In this document: one piece after another, positions 8,676 to 15,905 of the stretch
Position numbering within the stretch: the stretch's first letter is position 1
Layout: each line of letters opens with the position of its first letter
DNA from: AC-32 sp963765785
GTDB taxonomy: Bacteria; Actinomycetota; Thermoleophilia; Gaiellales; Gaiellaceae
NCBI GenBank assembly: GCA_963765785.1
Contig: CAVXXW010000009.1
Location: forward strand, 1-64,000
DNA: 64,000 nt
Direction: 5' to 3'
Program-made: the position numbers and the translations under genes
Notes under the pieces: generated by a model
What the model was told of the DNA's origin: nothing
Databases searched by the model: none
What the model saw: the letters and a program-made list of their open reading frames with translations, nothing else

Positions 8676-9235
8676 CAGGGCCCGAGTGCCTTGAACGCGT
8701 TCCAAAAGCGGGTCTTCGCCGGCGCCTCGTCGAGCGACTCGTCGATGTCGGGCACGTACAGGGCCTGGATGGTAGGCGTGAAGCGCTGGAGCTCGCCGAG
8801 CGTAGGCTCGAGCACGTCGGCCAGCGGGAACTCGACTGCGTTCAGGAACGCAAGCGCCTGCTCGCCCATCACGACGACGAGCTTCGGCTGGACGATGTGC
8901 AGCTCCCGCGCGAGCCACTCGCGCGCCTCCGCCTCGTCGCCGCCGGCGAGCTTGAGGCAGTTCGTGCCGTAGATCGCTAGCGGGTCGACGTTCAGGCGCT
9001 GCAGCGACTTCAGCAGCGCCTGCCCGGCGCGGCCGTAGAACGCGACGCCCTCCTGCACCTCGGCCGGCTTCGGGTCGTGCTTGAGCAGGAAGACGTCGGC
9101 GAGCGGGTGGCCCGAGCCGAGCACCGGCACCTGTCCCTCGCCGGCCGCGCGCGCGATCTCGTCGCCGAGCTCATTCGTCTCGGCGATGGCCTTTTGCAGG
9201 TACTTCTCGAAGATTTCGTCCGTCACGGCAGGCAC
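8651..9235 (-). CDS. Uracil-DNA glycosylase superfamily protein, Fe-S cysteines missing
   Basis: 194 residues. The order matches family 4/5 UDGs: GVAFYGRAGQALLKSLQRL aligns with the FVGRAGQLLD region, IYGTNCLKL with the TNVVKCRP region, and VQPKLVVVMGEQALAFL with the PKVIVALG motif. The four cysteines that hold the [4Fe-4S] cluster in family 4 are absent (only one Cys, in TNCLK). The GEAPG motif is replaced by LKHDPKPAEV. It may act on a different lesion or not be a glycosylase. GTG start, with a GAAAGG Shine-Dalgarno upstream. Confidence 0.7.
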   Translation of the reverse strand: MPAVTDEIFEKYLQKAIAETNELGDEIARAAGEGQVPVLGSGHPLADVFLLKHDPKPAEVQEGVAFYGRAGQALLKSLQRLNVDPLAIYGTNCLKLAGGDEAEAREWLARELHIVQPKLVVVMGEQALAFLNAVEFPLADVLEPTLGELQRFTPTIQALYVPDIDESLDEAPAKTRFWNAFKALGPWWAELPPY

Positions 9236-9256
9236 TGGGCCATGGACCTTTCTCGG

Positions 9257-10987
9257 CTAGCGAACCCTTTCCTTGGCCTGCGCCGCCCACTTCAGCGACT
9301 GCAGGTAGAGCAGCGACCTCGGCCGCCGCAAAACCTGTGCCCCGCGCAGGCTGGCGAGGAACTCCTCGCGCCCGTCGAAGGCCCGCATCCGCAGTGCCCC
9401 GGTACCCACGCCCTGCAGTACGTGCGCGTCCGAGCCTGCGCCCATGGTGAGGTCGTACTTGCGTGCGAAGCGGAGCGCTTCGTCGTTGTAGGCCTCGAAC
9501 AGGAGCCGCGCGTTGTAGACCTCGAGCACGTCGATTTGCTGCAGATGCCGGTGGAGCGTCGCCGCGTCCGGGATCGAGTGGAGTCGGTCGAACGGGTGCG
9601 GGACGTAGACGACGCCGCCCTGGGCGCGGATCGCATCGACCGTTGCTGCGAACGGCAGCCCGCGCGGGATCTCCTCCGAGAGGAAGAGGCCGATCACCTC
9701 GCCCTGGCCGTCGGTCTTGATCTCCTCGCCGGGGATGACGATCAGGTCGCGGCCGCGCGAGAACTCGACCGCCGCCTGCGCGCCGCCGAAGACGTTGTGG
9801 TCCGTGACGGCGATCGCGCCGAGCCCTTCCGCCTCGGCGTGGTCGAGGAGGTCCTCGACCGGGATCTGGCAGTCGTGCGACCACGAAGTGTGCATGTGCA
9901 GGTCGGCGACGATCCAGTCGCGGTCGGCCAGGGGCGCCGGCGCGCGCTGCTTCCGACGACGGTCGGCGAGCCCGCGATACACCTCGTCCAGCTCGTGGGC
10001 CGCCACGGCGAAACTCTGGCCCTCGGCGGCTGCCCTGGCGCGCGCGCCCTCGCGCCGGCGATGGTCGTCGTCCTCTGCCAGGCGGAGGATCGCGGCCGCG
10101 GCGAGCTCGGGCTGCTCGCGGACGCCTGGCGGGGAGACGATCGCCGCGTCGGCGGCCGCCGCTTCGAGCGAGACGCGGTCGAGGCCGTCGAACGCAGGCA
10201 CGAAGACCGCAGACTCGTTCAGCAGCGCCGCGCGCGCGGCGCCGTCGCGCAGCGTCCGCACGTGGACGCGCCCGCGCAGCGGCCGCGGCAGCGCAGGCCG
10301 GCCGGCGAGCGGCCTCGTGCGCAGGAAGACGAGCTCCCAGTCCTCGAGCTGGACGAGCGCGCGCACGACGGCGCGTGTCAGCGGGCGCTCGCCGGGCCGC
10401 CACTCGAGCACGACGACCCGGCGCTTGTCGGCGGCCCGGAAAACGTCGAGGTCGACGCCGAGGGGAACCACGCGGTAGTCGCCAGGCAGGCGCTCGGCTG
10501 CCGCTTCAGCGGTCGCCTCGGACGTGGCCACGAGCGCGTCGATCCGTGCGAGCAGACGCTCCCGCTGCGCGCGGCCGGGCGGGTAGCCGAGCCGCTCCGC
10601 GGACAGGAACGTCGCGACCGCGAACGCGCGCGCGTCGCGCAATGCCAGGTACGACAGGCTCGGCAGCCCGGGCTCGAAGCCGTGGACGACGTCGTACTCG
10701 CCGCGGGCAAGGGCGAGCGAGAGGTTCGCCCGCACGCCCACCGGCACGCCGATCCGGCTGCGCCGCGAGACAGGCACGGCCGGCCCGAGCGCGATCACCT
10801 CCGGGCTGCCGCCGTCCAGCAGCGCACGCCGGCCTTCGATCAGGTCGGCTGCTCGCGTCGACGGCGCCAGGACGGTGACGGCGTGGCCGAGCGCGCGCAG
10901 CTCCCGCGCGACGCCCGCGACGTGCTCGTTCACGTCGTGCGGCCGCGACCAGGCGAAGGGCGTGACCAGGCAGACGCGCAAGCCCAT
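9257..10987 (-). CDS. PimA-like GT4 glycosyltransferase fused to a PHP phosphoesterase domain
   Basis: 576 residues in one uninterrupted frame. Residues 1-345 are GT-B/GT4-like: MGLRVCLVTPFAW, ARGEYDVVHGFEPGLPSLS (as in the mannosyltransferase PimA), RVVPLGVDLDVF and DGLDRVSLEA, where the usual E-X7-E appears as D-X7-E. Residues ~358-576 form a PHP domain with ADLHMHTSWSHDC (D362, H364, H366), AVTDHN, a PHPFD segment and GAGSDAH, the metal-binding set. It lies just downstream of inositol-phosphate synthase and a CDP-alcohol transferase, so a role in mannosylating phosphatidylinositol or processing its phosphorylated precursor is plausible (inference). Confidence 0.75.
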   Translation of the reverse strand: MGLRVCLVTPFAWSRPHDVNEHVAGVARELRALGHAVTVLAPSTRAADLIEGRRALLDGGSPEVIALGPAVPVSRRSRIGVPVGVRANLSLALARGEYDVVHGFEPGLPSLSYLALRDARAFAVATFLSAERLGYPPGRAQRERLLARIDALVATSEATAEAAAERLPGDYRVVPLGVDLDVFRAADKRRVVVLEWRPGERPLTRAVVRALVQLEDWELVFLRTRPLAGRPALPRPLRGRVHVRTLRDGAARAALLNESAVFVPAFDGLDRVSLEAAAADAAIVSPPGVREQPELAAAAILRLAEDDDHRRREGARARAAAEGQSFAVAAHELDEVYRGLADRRRKQRAPAPLADRDWIVADLHMHTSWSHDCQIPVEDLLDHAEAEGLGAIAVTDHNVFGGAQAAVEFSRGRDLIVIPGEEIKTDGQGEVIGLFLSEEIPRGLPFAATVDAIRAQGGVVYVPHPFDRLHSIPDAATLHRHLQQIDVLEVYNARLLFEAYNDEALRFARKYDLTMGAGSDAHVLQGVGTGALRMRAFDGREEFLASLRGAQVLRRPRSLLYLQSLKWAAQAKERVR

Positions 10988-11026
10988 CGCGCCGAGTCTA
11001 GCCGCGGCCCCACGAACGGATTGCGG

Positions 11027-12484
11027 CTAGGTGGCGGCGGGCTGCTTGACTCGCTTGCGCGTGTTCTGCTTGATGAACCGCTCGACGAGCTCGTGTGCCT
11101 CGTCGTCGACGATCTGCTTCGGCGGGCTCTTCATCAGATAGCTCGACGGCCCCTCGAGCGCACCGGACACGTTGTTGTTCAGCGCCAGCTTCGAAAGCCG
11201 GACGGCGTCGATCACGATGCCCGCCGAGTTGGGCGAGTCCCAGACCTCGAGCTTGAGCTCGACGTTGAGCGGCACGTCGCCGAAGGCCTTGCCCTCCATG
11301 CGGATGTACGCCCACTTGCGGTCGGTCAGCCACGGCACGTAATCGGACGGGCCGACGTGCACGTTCGTCGCGCCGAGGTCGTAGTCGAGCATCGAGGTGA
11401 CCGCGTTCGTCTTCGAGATCTTCTTGGACTCGAGCCGCTCGCGCTCGAGCATGTTTAGGAAGTCCGAGTTGCCGCCGACGTTGAGCTGCATCGTCCGGTC
11501 GAGGTGCACGCCGCGCTCGCGGAACAGCGACGTCAGCACGCGGTGCGTGATCGTGGCGCCGACCTGGGACTTGATGTCGTCGCCGATGATCGGCACGCCG
11601 GCCTCCTCGAAGCGCCGCTGCCAGTAGGCCTCGCGCGCGATGAAGACGGGCATGCAGTTCACCATCGCGCAGCCGGCCTCGAGGATCTGCTCGGTGTACC
11701 ACTTCGTCGCCATCTCCGAGCCGACCGGCAGGTAGTTGACGACGACGTCCGTCTTCGTATCGCGCAGGATCCGGACGATGTCGTCGGTCTCGCCCGGCGC
11801 CTTCGTGAGCACCTCGGAGAGGTACTTGCCGATCCCGTCGTGGGTCATCCCGCGCGAGACCGTGACGCCCGTCTTCGGCACGTCGGCGAACTTGACCGTG
11901 TCGTTCGGGTGCGCCCAGATCGCTTCGGAGAGATCCTTGCCGACCTTGTCGGCGGTGACGTCGAACGCCGCGGTGAACTCGACGTCGCGGACGTGGTAGC
12001 CCCCGAGGTTGACGTGCATCAAGCCGGGGACGAACTGGTCGTCCGGAGCGTCCTTGTAGTACTCGACGCCCTGGAGGAGCGAGTTGGCGCAGTTGCCGAC
12101 GCCGATGATCGCGACGCGGACTTTGTCGTCCGAGCGCCGCGGCTTGCCGTTGCTGTCGTTGGTCGAAGCCATGGGTTCCTTTCCTGCGAGCCGCTCGGTC
12201 AGCGTCTCGACGATCAGGTCGTTGACGTTCCGTCTCCGCTGCGCCGCGCGCTCCGCGAGCTTGTCCTTGAGCTCCGGCGGCATGCGCAGGAGCACCGAGC
12301 CGCTCTTGCCCGGCTGCCTGCCGGGGCGGCCGCTCTCCTCGAACGGGACGGCGAAGCGGGAGGCGAGGATCCCGACCGCGACGTCGTTGAGGCTGCGGCC
12401 GGTGCTCTTGACTTCCTCGGCGAGGAGTCGCTTCAGCTCGCCCGGCATCCGGACGAGGACGTGCTTGCGCGCTGGTGCTAGCAC
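11027..12484 (-). CDS. ino1: Inositol-3-phosphate synthase with two N-terminal ribbon-helix-helix domains
   Basis: Residues ~106-485 are a complete actinobacterial/archaeal-type inositol-3-phosphate synthase: VRVAIIGVGNCANSLLQG (NAD site), DVVVNYLPVGSE, GDDIKSQVGATITHR and LDYDLGATNV. It converts glucose-6-phosphate to inositol-3-phosphate with NAD. Residues ~8-48 (VLVRMPGELKRLLAEEV, SLNDVAVGIL) and ~62-100 (VLLRMPPELKDKLAERA, NVNDLIVETL) are two tandem CopG/Arc-type DNA-binding motifs in the same frame. GTG start at 12484. An ATG at 12172 with strong AGGAAAGGAA upstream could also make the 381-residue enzyme alone, the size of known short Ino1 proteins. Confidence 0.85.
   Translation of the reverse strand: MLAPARKHVLVRMPGELKRLLAEEVKSTGRSLNDVAVGILASRFAVPFEESGRPGRQPGKSGSVLLRMPPELKDKLAERAAQRRRNVNDLIVETLTERLAGKEPMASTNDSNGKPRRSDDKVRVAIIGVGNCANSLLQGVEYYKDAPDDQFVPGLMHVNLGGYHVRDVEFTAAFDVTADKVGKDLSEAIWAHPNDTVKFADVPKTGVTVSRGMTHDGIGKYLSEVLTKAPGETDDIVRILRDTKTDVVVNYLPVGSEMATKWYTEQILEAGCAMVNCMPVFIAREAYWQRRFEEAGVPIIGDDIKSQVGATITHRVLTSLFRERGVHLDRTMQLNVGGNSDFLNMLERERLESKKISKTNAVTSMLDYDLGATNVHVGPSDYVPWLTDRKWAYIRMEGKAFGDVPLNVELKLEVWDSPNSAGIVIDAVRLSKLALNNNVSGALEGPSSYLMKSPPKQIVDDEAHELVERFIKQNTRKRVKQPAAT
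12176..12185 (-). promoter_or_regulatory. Internal Shine-Dalgarno for stand-alone Ino1
   Basis: AGGAAAGGAA (minus strand) ends 3 nt before ATG 12172, whose product MASTNDSNGK begins just before the catalytic domain. Such a strong site inside a GC-rich coding frame suggests a second translation start. Confidence 0.55.
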
Positions 12485-12502
12485 AGAAGTGCTAGCAGTA
12501 TA
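12476..12502 (-). promoter_or_regulatory. ino1 promoter and tandem palindromic operator
   Basis: TATACT (12502-12497, minus strand) is a near-perfect -10 element, 12 nt before GTG 12484. The self-palindrome TGCTAGCA occurs twice, at 12490-12497 and 12476-12483, centres 14 bp apart, touching the -10 box and covering the start codon. Paired palindromes at about this spacing are typical RHH-protein operators, so the N-terminal domains of the gene's own product are the obvious candidate binder. Confidence 0.55.
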
Positions 12503-12506
12503 GAGG

Positions 12507-13145
12507 CTATTCCTGCCGGCCGCGGAGCTGGCCGCGGACGCTGAAGACGCGCTGCAGCACGGTGAGCCAGGCCGTTGCGGCGAGGAAGTAGATCGCCCAC
12601 TGCAGGCCGCCCCACGGCGCGAAGACGAGGCCGGCAGTGATCACGACCACGCGCTCCGCGCGGCTGCCGAGCCCGACGTCGCCTTTCAGCCCGAGCAACT
12701 CGGCCTTGGCGCGCGCGTACGAGACGAGGAACGAGCCGGCCATCGCGGCGAAGGTGAAGCCCACGGCGACGTCGTTGCCTTCCCGCGCGAATACCAGTGC
12801 GACCGCCGTCAGGACGAAGCCCTCACTGACCCGGTCCGAGATGGAGTCGACGAAGGCGCCGAACGGCGTCGCCTTGCCGCCCTGCCGCGCCAGCGCGCCG
12901 TCGAGGATGTCCAGCAGGGACCCCACCACGAAGACGACCGCCGCGAGCCAGTAGAGAGGCCACGGGTCGTGGTGGGCGTACCAGACGATCACCGCCGAGG
13001 CGGCGCAGAGCGTGATGCCGGCCGCCGTCAGCGCGTTCGGTGTGACGCGCGTGCGCGCGAGGCCGCCGATCCAGCGGGCGGCGAGCCGGCGCGTGCCGTC
13101 GGTGTAGCCCCGCTTGACCCAGGCGAGGGTCTCGGTGCGGGTCAC
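12507..13145 (-). CDS. CDP-alcohol phosphatidyltransferase, probably phosphatidylinositol-phosphate synthase
   Basis: 212 residues from GTG 13145, overlapping the upstream stop (GTGA). The family motif D-x2-D-G-x2-A-R-x8-G-x3-D-x3-D is complete: DILDGALARQGGKATPFG followed by AFVDSISD. Hydrophobic helices surround it. The enzyme joins CDP-diacylglycerol to an alcohol phosphate or alcohol in the membrane. Direct adjacency to inositol-3-phosphate synthase argues for inositol phosphate as acceptor, as in mycobacterial PgsA1; phosphatidylglycerol-phosphate synthase remains possible. Confidence 0.82.
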   Translation of the reverse strand: MTRTETLAWVKRGYTDGTRRLAARWIGGLARTRVTPNALTAAGITLCAASAVIVWYAHHDPWPLYWLAAVVFVVGSLLDILDGALARQGGKATPFGAFVDSISDRVSEGFVLTAVALVFAREGNDVAVGFTFAAMAGSFLVSYARAKAELLGLKGDVGLGSRAERVVVITAGLVFAPWGGLQWAIYFLAATAWLTVLQRVFSVRGQLRGRQE

Positions 13146-13888
13146 GCCGTGCGGGCGCGAAGCCGCCGGAGCGGCTGCCCGTAGACGATCGCGATGGCGG
13201 TCGTCGCGACCAGGATCCCCCCGAGCACGTCGAGCCAGAAGTGGTTGCCGGTGGCCATCACGCTGAACCAGACCCACGCCGGCCAGAGCAGCCAGATCGC
13301 CTTCGCGATCCGCGAGCGGCAGACCGAGGCGAGCACCAGCCCGATGATCAGCGCGTCGGCCGCGTGCAGGCTCGGCATCGCCGCGTACGGGTTGGCGGCG
13401 AACTCGACGAGCCCGCTGCCGTGGTTCAGCTGGCCGAAGCCGGAGAGCGTGTCGTCGAAGCCGAAGTCCGGGAACATGCGCGGCGGCGCCGTCGGCAGCA
13501 GGACGTAGCCGACCAGGCCGATCACGTTCGCGAGCAGGATCGTGTTCCGGAACTTCGTGAAGGCCTCGTTCCGGCGGAGGTAGACCCAGAGCAGCGCGAG
13601 CCCGAGGACGGTGAACTCGGAGTTCCAGTACGTCCACGACGCAGCGGTCGCGAGGACCTGCGACCCGTCCACGAGCCGCTGGAGCGTCAGCTCGAACAGC
13701 CCGTGAACGTGCTGCTCGATCCCGATCACGTGCAGGCCGTTCTCGAAGGCCTTCGGCGGGTTCCGGTCCGCGATGCCACGTGCGAGCTGGTAGGCGCCGA
13801 GGAAGCCGAACCAGATCGCGAGTTGCCGTCCGAAGTCCGCCCACCCACGCGGCAGGACTCGGCGGCCGGCTGACACGAGCACGCTCAC
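13142..13888 (-). CDS. PAP2-superfamily membrane protein, Aur1/inositolphosphotransferase-like
   Basis: 248 residues, about six membrane helices. The PAP2 catalytic blocks appear as LPTAPPRMFP, NPYAAMPSLHAADAL and GNHFWLDVLGG; the two essential histidines sit in PSLHAA and GNHFWLD. The LPTAPPR form is that of the PAP2_3/Aur1 group, which moves inositol phosphate or acts as a lipid phosphatase. First gene of the locus, GTG start, with TAAAAT (13905-13900, minus) 11 nt upstream. It could dephosphorylate phosphatidylinositol phosphate (inference). Confidence 0.82.
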   Translation of the reverse strand: MSVLVSAGRRVLPRGWADFGRQLAIWFGFLGAYQLARGIADRNPPKAFENGLHVIGIEQHVHGLFELTLQRLVDGSQVLATAASWTYWNSEFTVLGLALLWVYLRRNEAFTKFRNTILLANVIGLVGYVLLPTAPPRMFPDFGFDDTLSGFGQLNHGSGLVEFAANPYAAMPSLHAADALIIGLVLASVCRSRIAKAIWLLWPAWVWFSVMATGNHFWLDVLGGILVATTAIAIVYGQPLRRLRARTA

Positions 13889-13936
13889 GGGGACGTCGTA
13901 TTTTAACGGCCGAGCCTGTCGGCTTCTTCCGAAGCG

Positions 13937-14926
13937 TCAGCCGCCGATCTGGCTCATCGAGCGCGAGGCCCGAACGAAGCCCGTGTCGTTGATCTTGTGC
14001 TTGAGCTCCTTGTGGCGCACGGCGAAGCGGATCAGGCGCTCCAGCTCGGCATCCGAGGCGTCCTCGCGCAGAGGCGTCTTCAGGTCCCACTCGCGGCGCG
14101 AGAAGAGGCACGTGCGCAGCTGTCCGTCGGCAGTCAGGCGGATGCGGTCGCAGCTCGAGCAGAACGGTTCCGAGACCGGGTTGACGAAGCCGATCTCGCC
14201 GGCGCCGTCGGCGAAGCGGAAGCGCCGTGCGGTCGACGACGCCTTGGCCGGGATCTCCTCGAGCCGCCAGCGCTCCTCGATCAGCGCGCGGATCTCGGCG
14301 CCGGTGAGGACGTCGTCGCCGCGCCACGACTCGTCCGCGTCGAGCGGCATGAACTCGATGAAGCGCACGACGTACGGCTTGCGGCGGGCGAGCTCGGCGA
14401 GCGCCGGCACCTCGACCTCGGTGAAGCCGCGCATCGCGACGCAGTTCACCTTGATCGGCCCGAGCTGCGGATAGCGCTCCGCTTCTTCCAGTCCGGCGAG
14501 CACGCGGTCGAGCGCGTCGCGCCGGGTGATCTCCGCGAAGCGCACGTGCGAGAGCGAGTCGAGGGAGACGTTCAGCCGCGTCAGGCCGGCGTCGACGAGC
14601 GGCTTCGCGAGCCGGTCGAGCAGGACGCCGTTCGTCGTCAGCGAGAGGTCGTCAACACCCGGCGTGGTCGCGAGCAGCTCGACGAGCACCGGCAGGTCGC
14701 GGCGCACGAGCGGCTCGCCGCCGGTCAACCGGACCTCGTCGACGCCCATCCCCGCCAGCACGCGGACGAGCCGCGCGATCTCCTCGTAGCGCAGAACCTC
14801 CTCCCGCGGGAGCCACTCGAGCCCTTCCGCAGGCATGCAGTAGCGGCAACGGAAGTTGCACTTGTCGGTGACGGAGACCCGCAGGCTCTTGATCTCGCGT
14901 CCCCAGGAATCGCGCAGCGGCTCCAT
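13937..14926 (-). CDS. moaA: GTP 3',8-cyclase (molybdenum cofactor biosynthesis)
   Basis: 329 residues, usual length. Radical-SAM cluster motif C23-x3-C27-x2-C30 in TDKCNFRCRYCMP, and a second [4Fe-4S] site in CSSCDRIRLTADGQLRTCLF. The C-terminus ends in GG, as needed for activity in MoaA proteins. First step from GTP to cyclic pyranopterin phosphate. ATG 14926 lies 6 nt after TAGGCT. No other moa genes are in the window. Confidence 0.93.
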   Translation of the reverse strand: MEPLRDSWGREIKSLRVSVTDKCNFRCRYCMPAEGLEWLPREEVLRYEEIARLVRVLAGMGVDEVRLTGGEPLVRRDLPVLVELLATTPGVDDLSLTTNGVLLDRLAKPLVDAGLTRLNVSLDSLSHVRFAEITRRDALDRVLAGLEEAERYPQLGPIKVNCVAMRGFTEVEVPALAELARRKPYVVRFIEFMPLDADESWRGDDVLTGAEIRALIEERWRLEEIPAKASSTARRFRFADGAGEIGFVNPVSEPFCSSCDRIRLTADGQLRTCLFSRREWDLKTPLREDASDAELERLIRFAVRHKELKHKINDTGFVRASRSMSQIGG

Positions 14927-14932
14927 GAGCAG

Positions 14933-14938
14933 AGCCTA
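14933..14938 (-). promoter_or_regulatory. moaA leaderless -10 box
   Basis: TAGGCT on the minus strand, 6 nt before the moaA ATG. No Shine-Dalgarno fits in the gap. Confidence 0.5.
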
Positions 14939-14989
14939 GCCGAGGTCTCGACCGCCAAACCCCGTCGGAGGACGGCGCCCAGCCCTTCG

Positions 14990-14995
14990 TAGACT
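14990..14995 (+). promoter_or_regulatory. EamA-gene leaderless -10 box
   Basis: TAGACT, 6 nt before GTG 15002, the same geometry as at yjbQ and moaA. Confidence 0.5.
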
Positions 14996-15001
14996 CGCGC
15001 G

Positions 15002-15865
15002 GTGCCGCTGCTGGCCCTCATCGCGGTTACCGCCGTCTGGGGCATTACGTTCGTCCAGGTCAAGGATGCGGTCGCGATCTACCCGCTGTTCGCGTTCCTG
15101 GCGGTGCGGTACGCGATCGCGACCGGCGCGCTCGCGCTCGCCGGCGGCTGGCGCGTTCGAACGCTCGGGCGCTCCGGCTGGACGGCCGGCGCGATGGTCG
15201 GCGGCCTCCTCGGCCTCGGGATCGGGTTGCAGACGGCCGGGCTCGAGCGGACGACCGTCTCGAGCACCGGCTTCATCACGGGGCTCTACGTCGTGCTGAC
15301 GCCGCTCTTCGGGCTCGCGCTCTTCCGGACCGTCGTCGCCGCCGAGGTCTGGCTCGGCGTCAGCTTCGCGCTCGTGGGCCTGGCGATGCTGAGCGGCGTA
15401 CCGGTCGGCACGACCGGGGGGAACCTGCTCGTGCTGGCCTCCGCGGCCGCGCAGGCGCTGCAGATCGTCGCGCTCGAGCGCTACGCGCGCCGCTACGACG
15501 CGATCGCGCTGACGCTCGTCCAGATGGCCGCGTGCCTCGCCGGCTTCCTCGTGATCGCGCTTGCGCTCGGGCAGCTCGAGGTGCCGCGCGGCTGGACGGT
15601 GTGGGGTGCGCTGCTCGTCACCGGCCTCTTCGCCAGCGCGCTCGCCTACCTGATCCAGGTCTGGGCCCAGCGCCGCCTGTCTGCTGCCCGGATCGCGATC
15701 GTCTTCTCGCTGGAGACCGTCTTCGCCGGGATCTTCGGCTACTGGCTCTCCGGCGACCGGCTCGGCTGGCTGGGCTGGGGCGGCTGCGCGCTCATCCTGG
15801 CGGGGATCGTCGTCGCGGAGCCGGCTGCGGTCCGGGTGCTGCGAGCCTTGCTATCATCTGACTGA
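15002..15865 (+). CDS. EamA/DMT-superfamily exporter
   Basis: 287 residues with about ten hydrophobic helices in two homologous halves. The first half opens AVTAVWGITFVQVKDAV and contains TTVSSTGFITGLYVVLTPL. The second shows LLVTGLFASALAYLIQVWAQ, ending with ETVFAGIFGYWLSGDRL. These are the typical EamA repeat features of metabolite exporters. Substrate unknown. Its stop lies within the dnaK promoter. Confidence 0.85.
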   Translation: MPLLALIAVTAVWGITFVQVKDAVAIYPLFAFLAVRYAIATGALALAGGWRVRTLGRSGWTAGAMVGGLLGLGIGLQTAGLERTTVSSTGFITGLYVVLTPLFGLALFRTVVAAEVWLGVSFALVGLAMLSGVPVGTTGGNLLVLASAAAQALQIVALERYARRYDAIALTLVQMAACLAGFLVIALALGQLEVPRGWTVWGALLVTGLFASALAYLIQVWAQRRLSAARIAIVFSLETVFAGIFGYWLSGDRLGWLGWGGCALILAGIVVAEPAAVRVLRALLSSD

Positions 15866-15897
15866 GATTTTCTCAGTTTGATCCTCAACGTAAGGAG
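15852..15897 (+). promoter_or_regulatory. dnaK promoter with HAIR-like inverted repeat and RBS
   Basis: TATCAT (15852-15857) is a likely -10. Just downstream is a perfect inverted repeat ACTGAGA-TTT-TCTCAGT (15861-15877), the probable HspR site, and AAGGAG (15892-15897) is the ribosome binding site. The repeat differs from the published HAIR consensus CTTGAGT-N7-ACTCAAG in both half-site and spacing. Confidence 0.6.
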
Positions 15898-15905
15898 ATT
15901 CCAGC

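Noticed and set aside
9077..11458. 793-codon plus-strand frame
   Set aside because: Antisense shadow of the GT4-PHP and ino1 genes with no recognisable domain.
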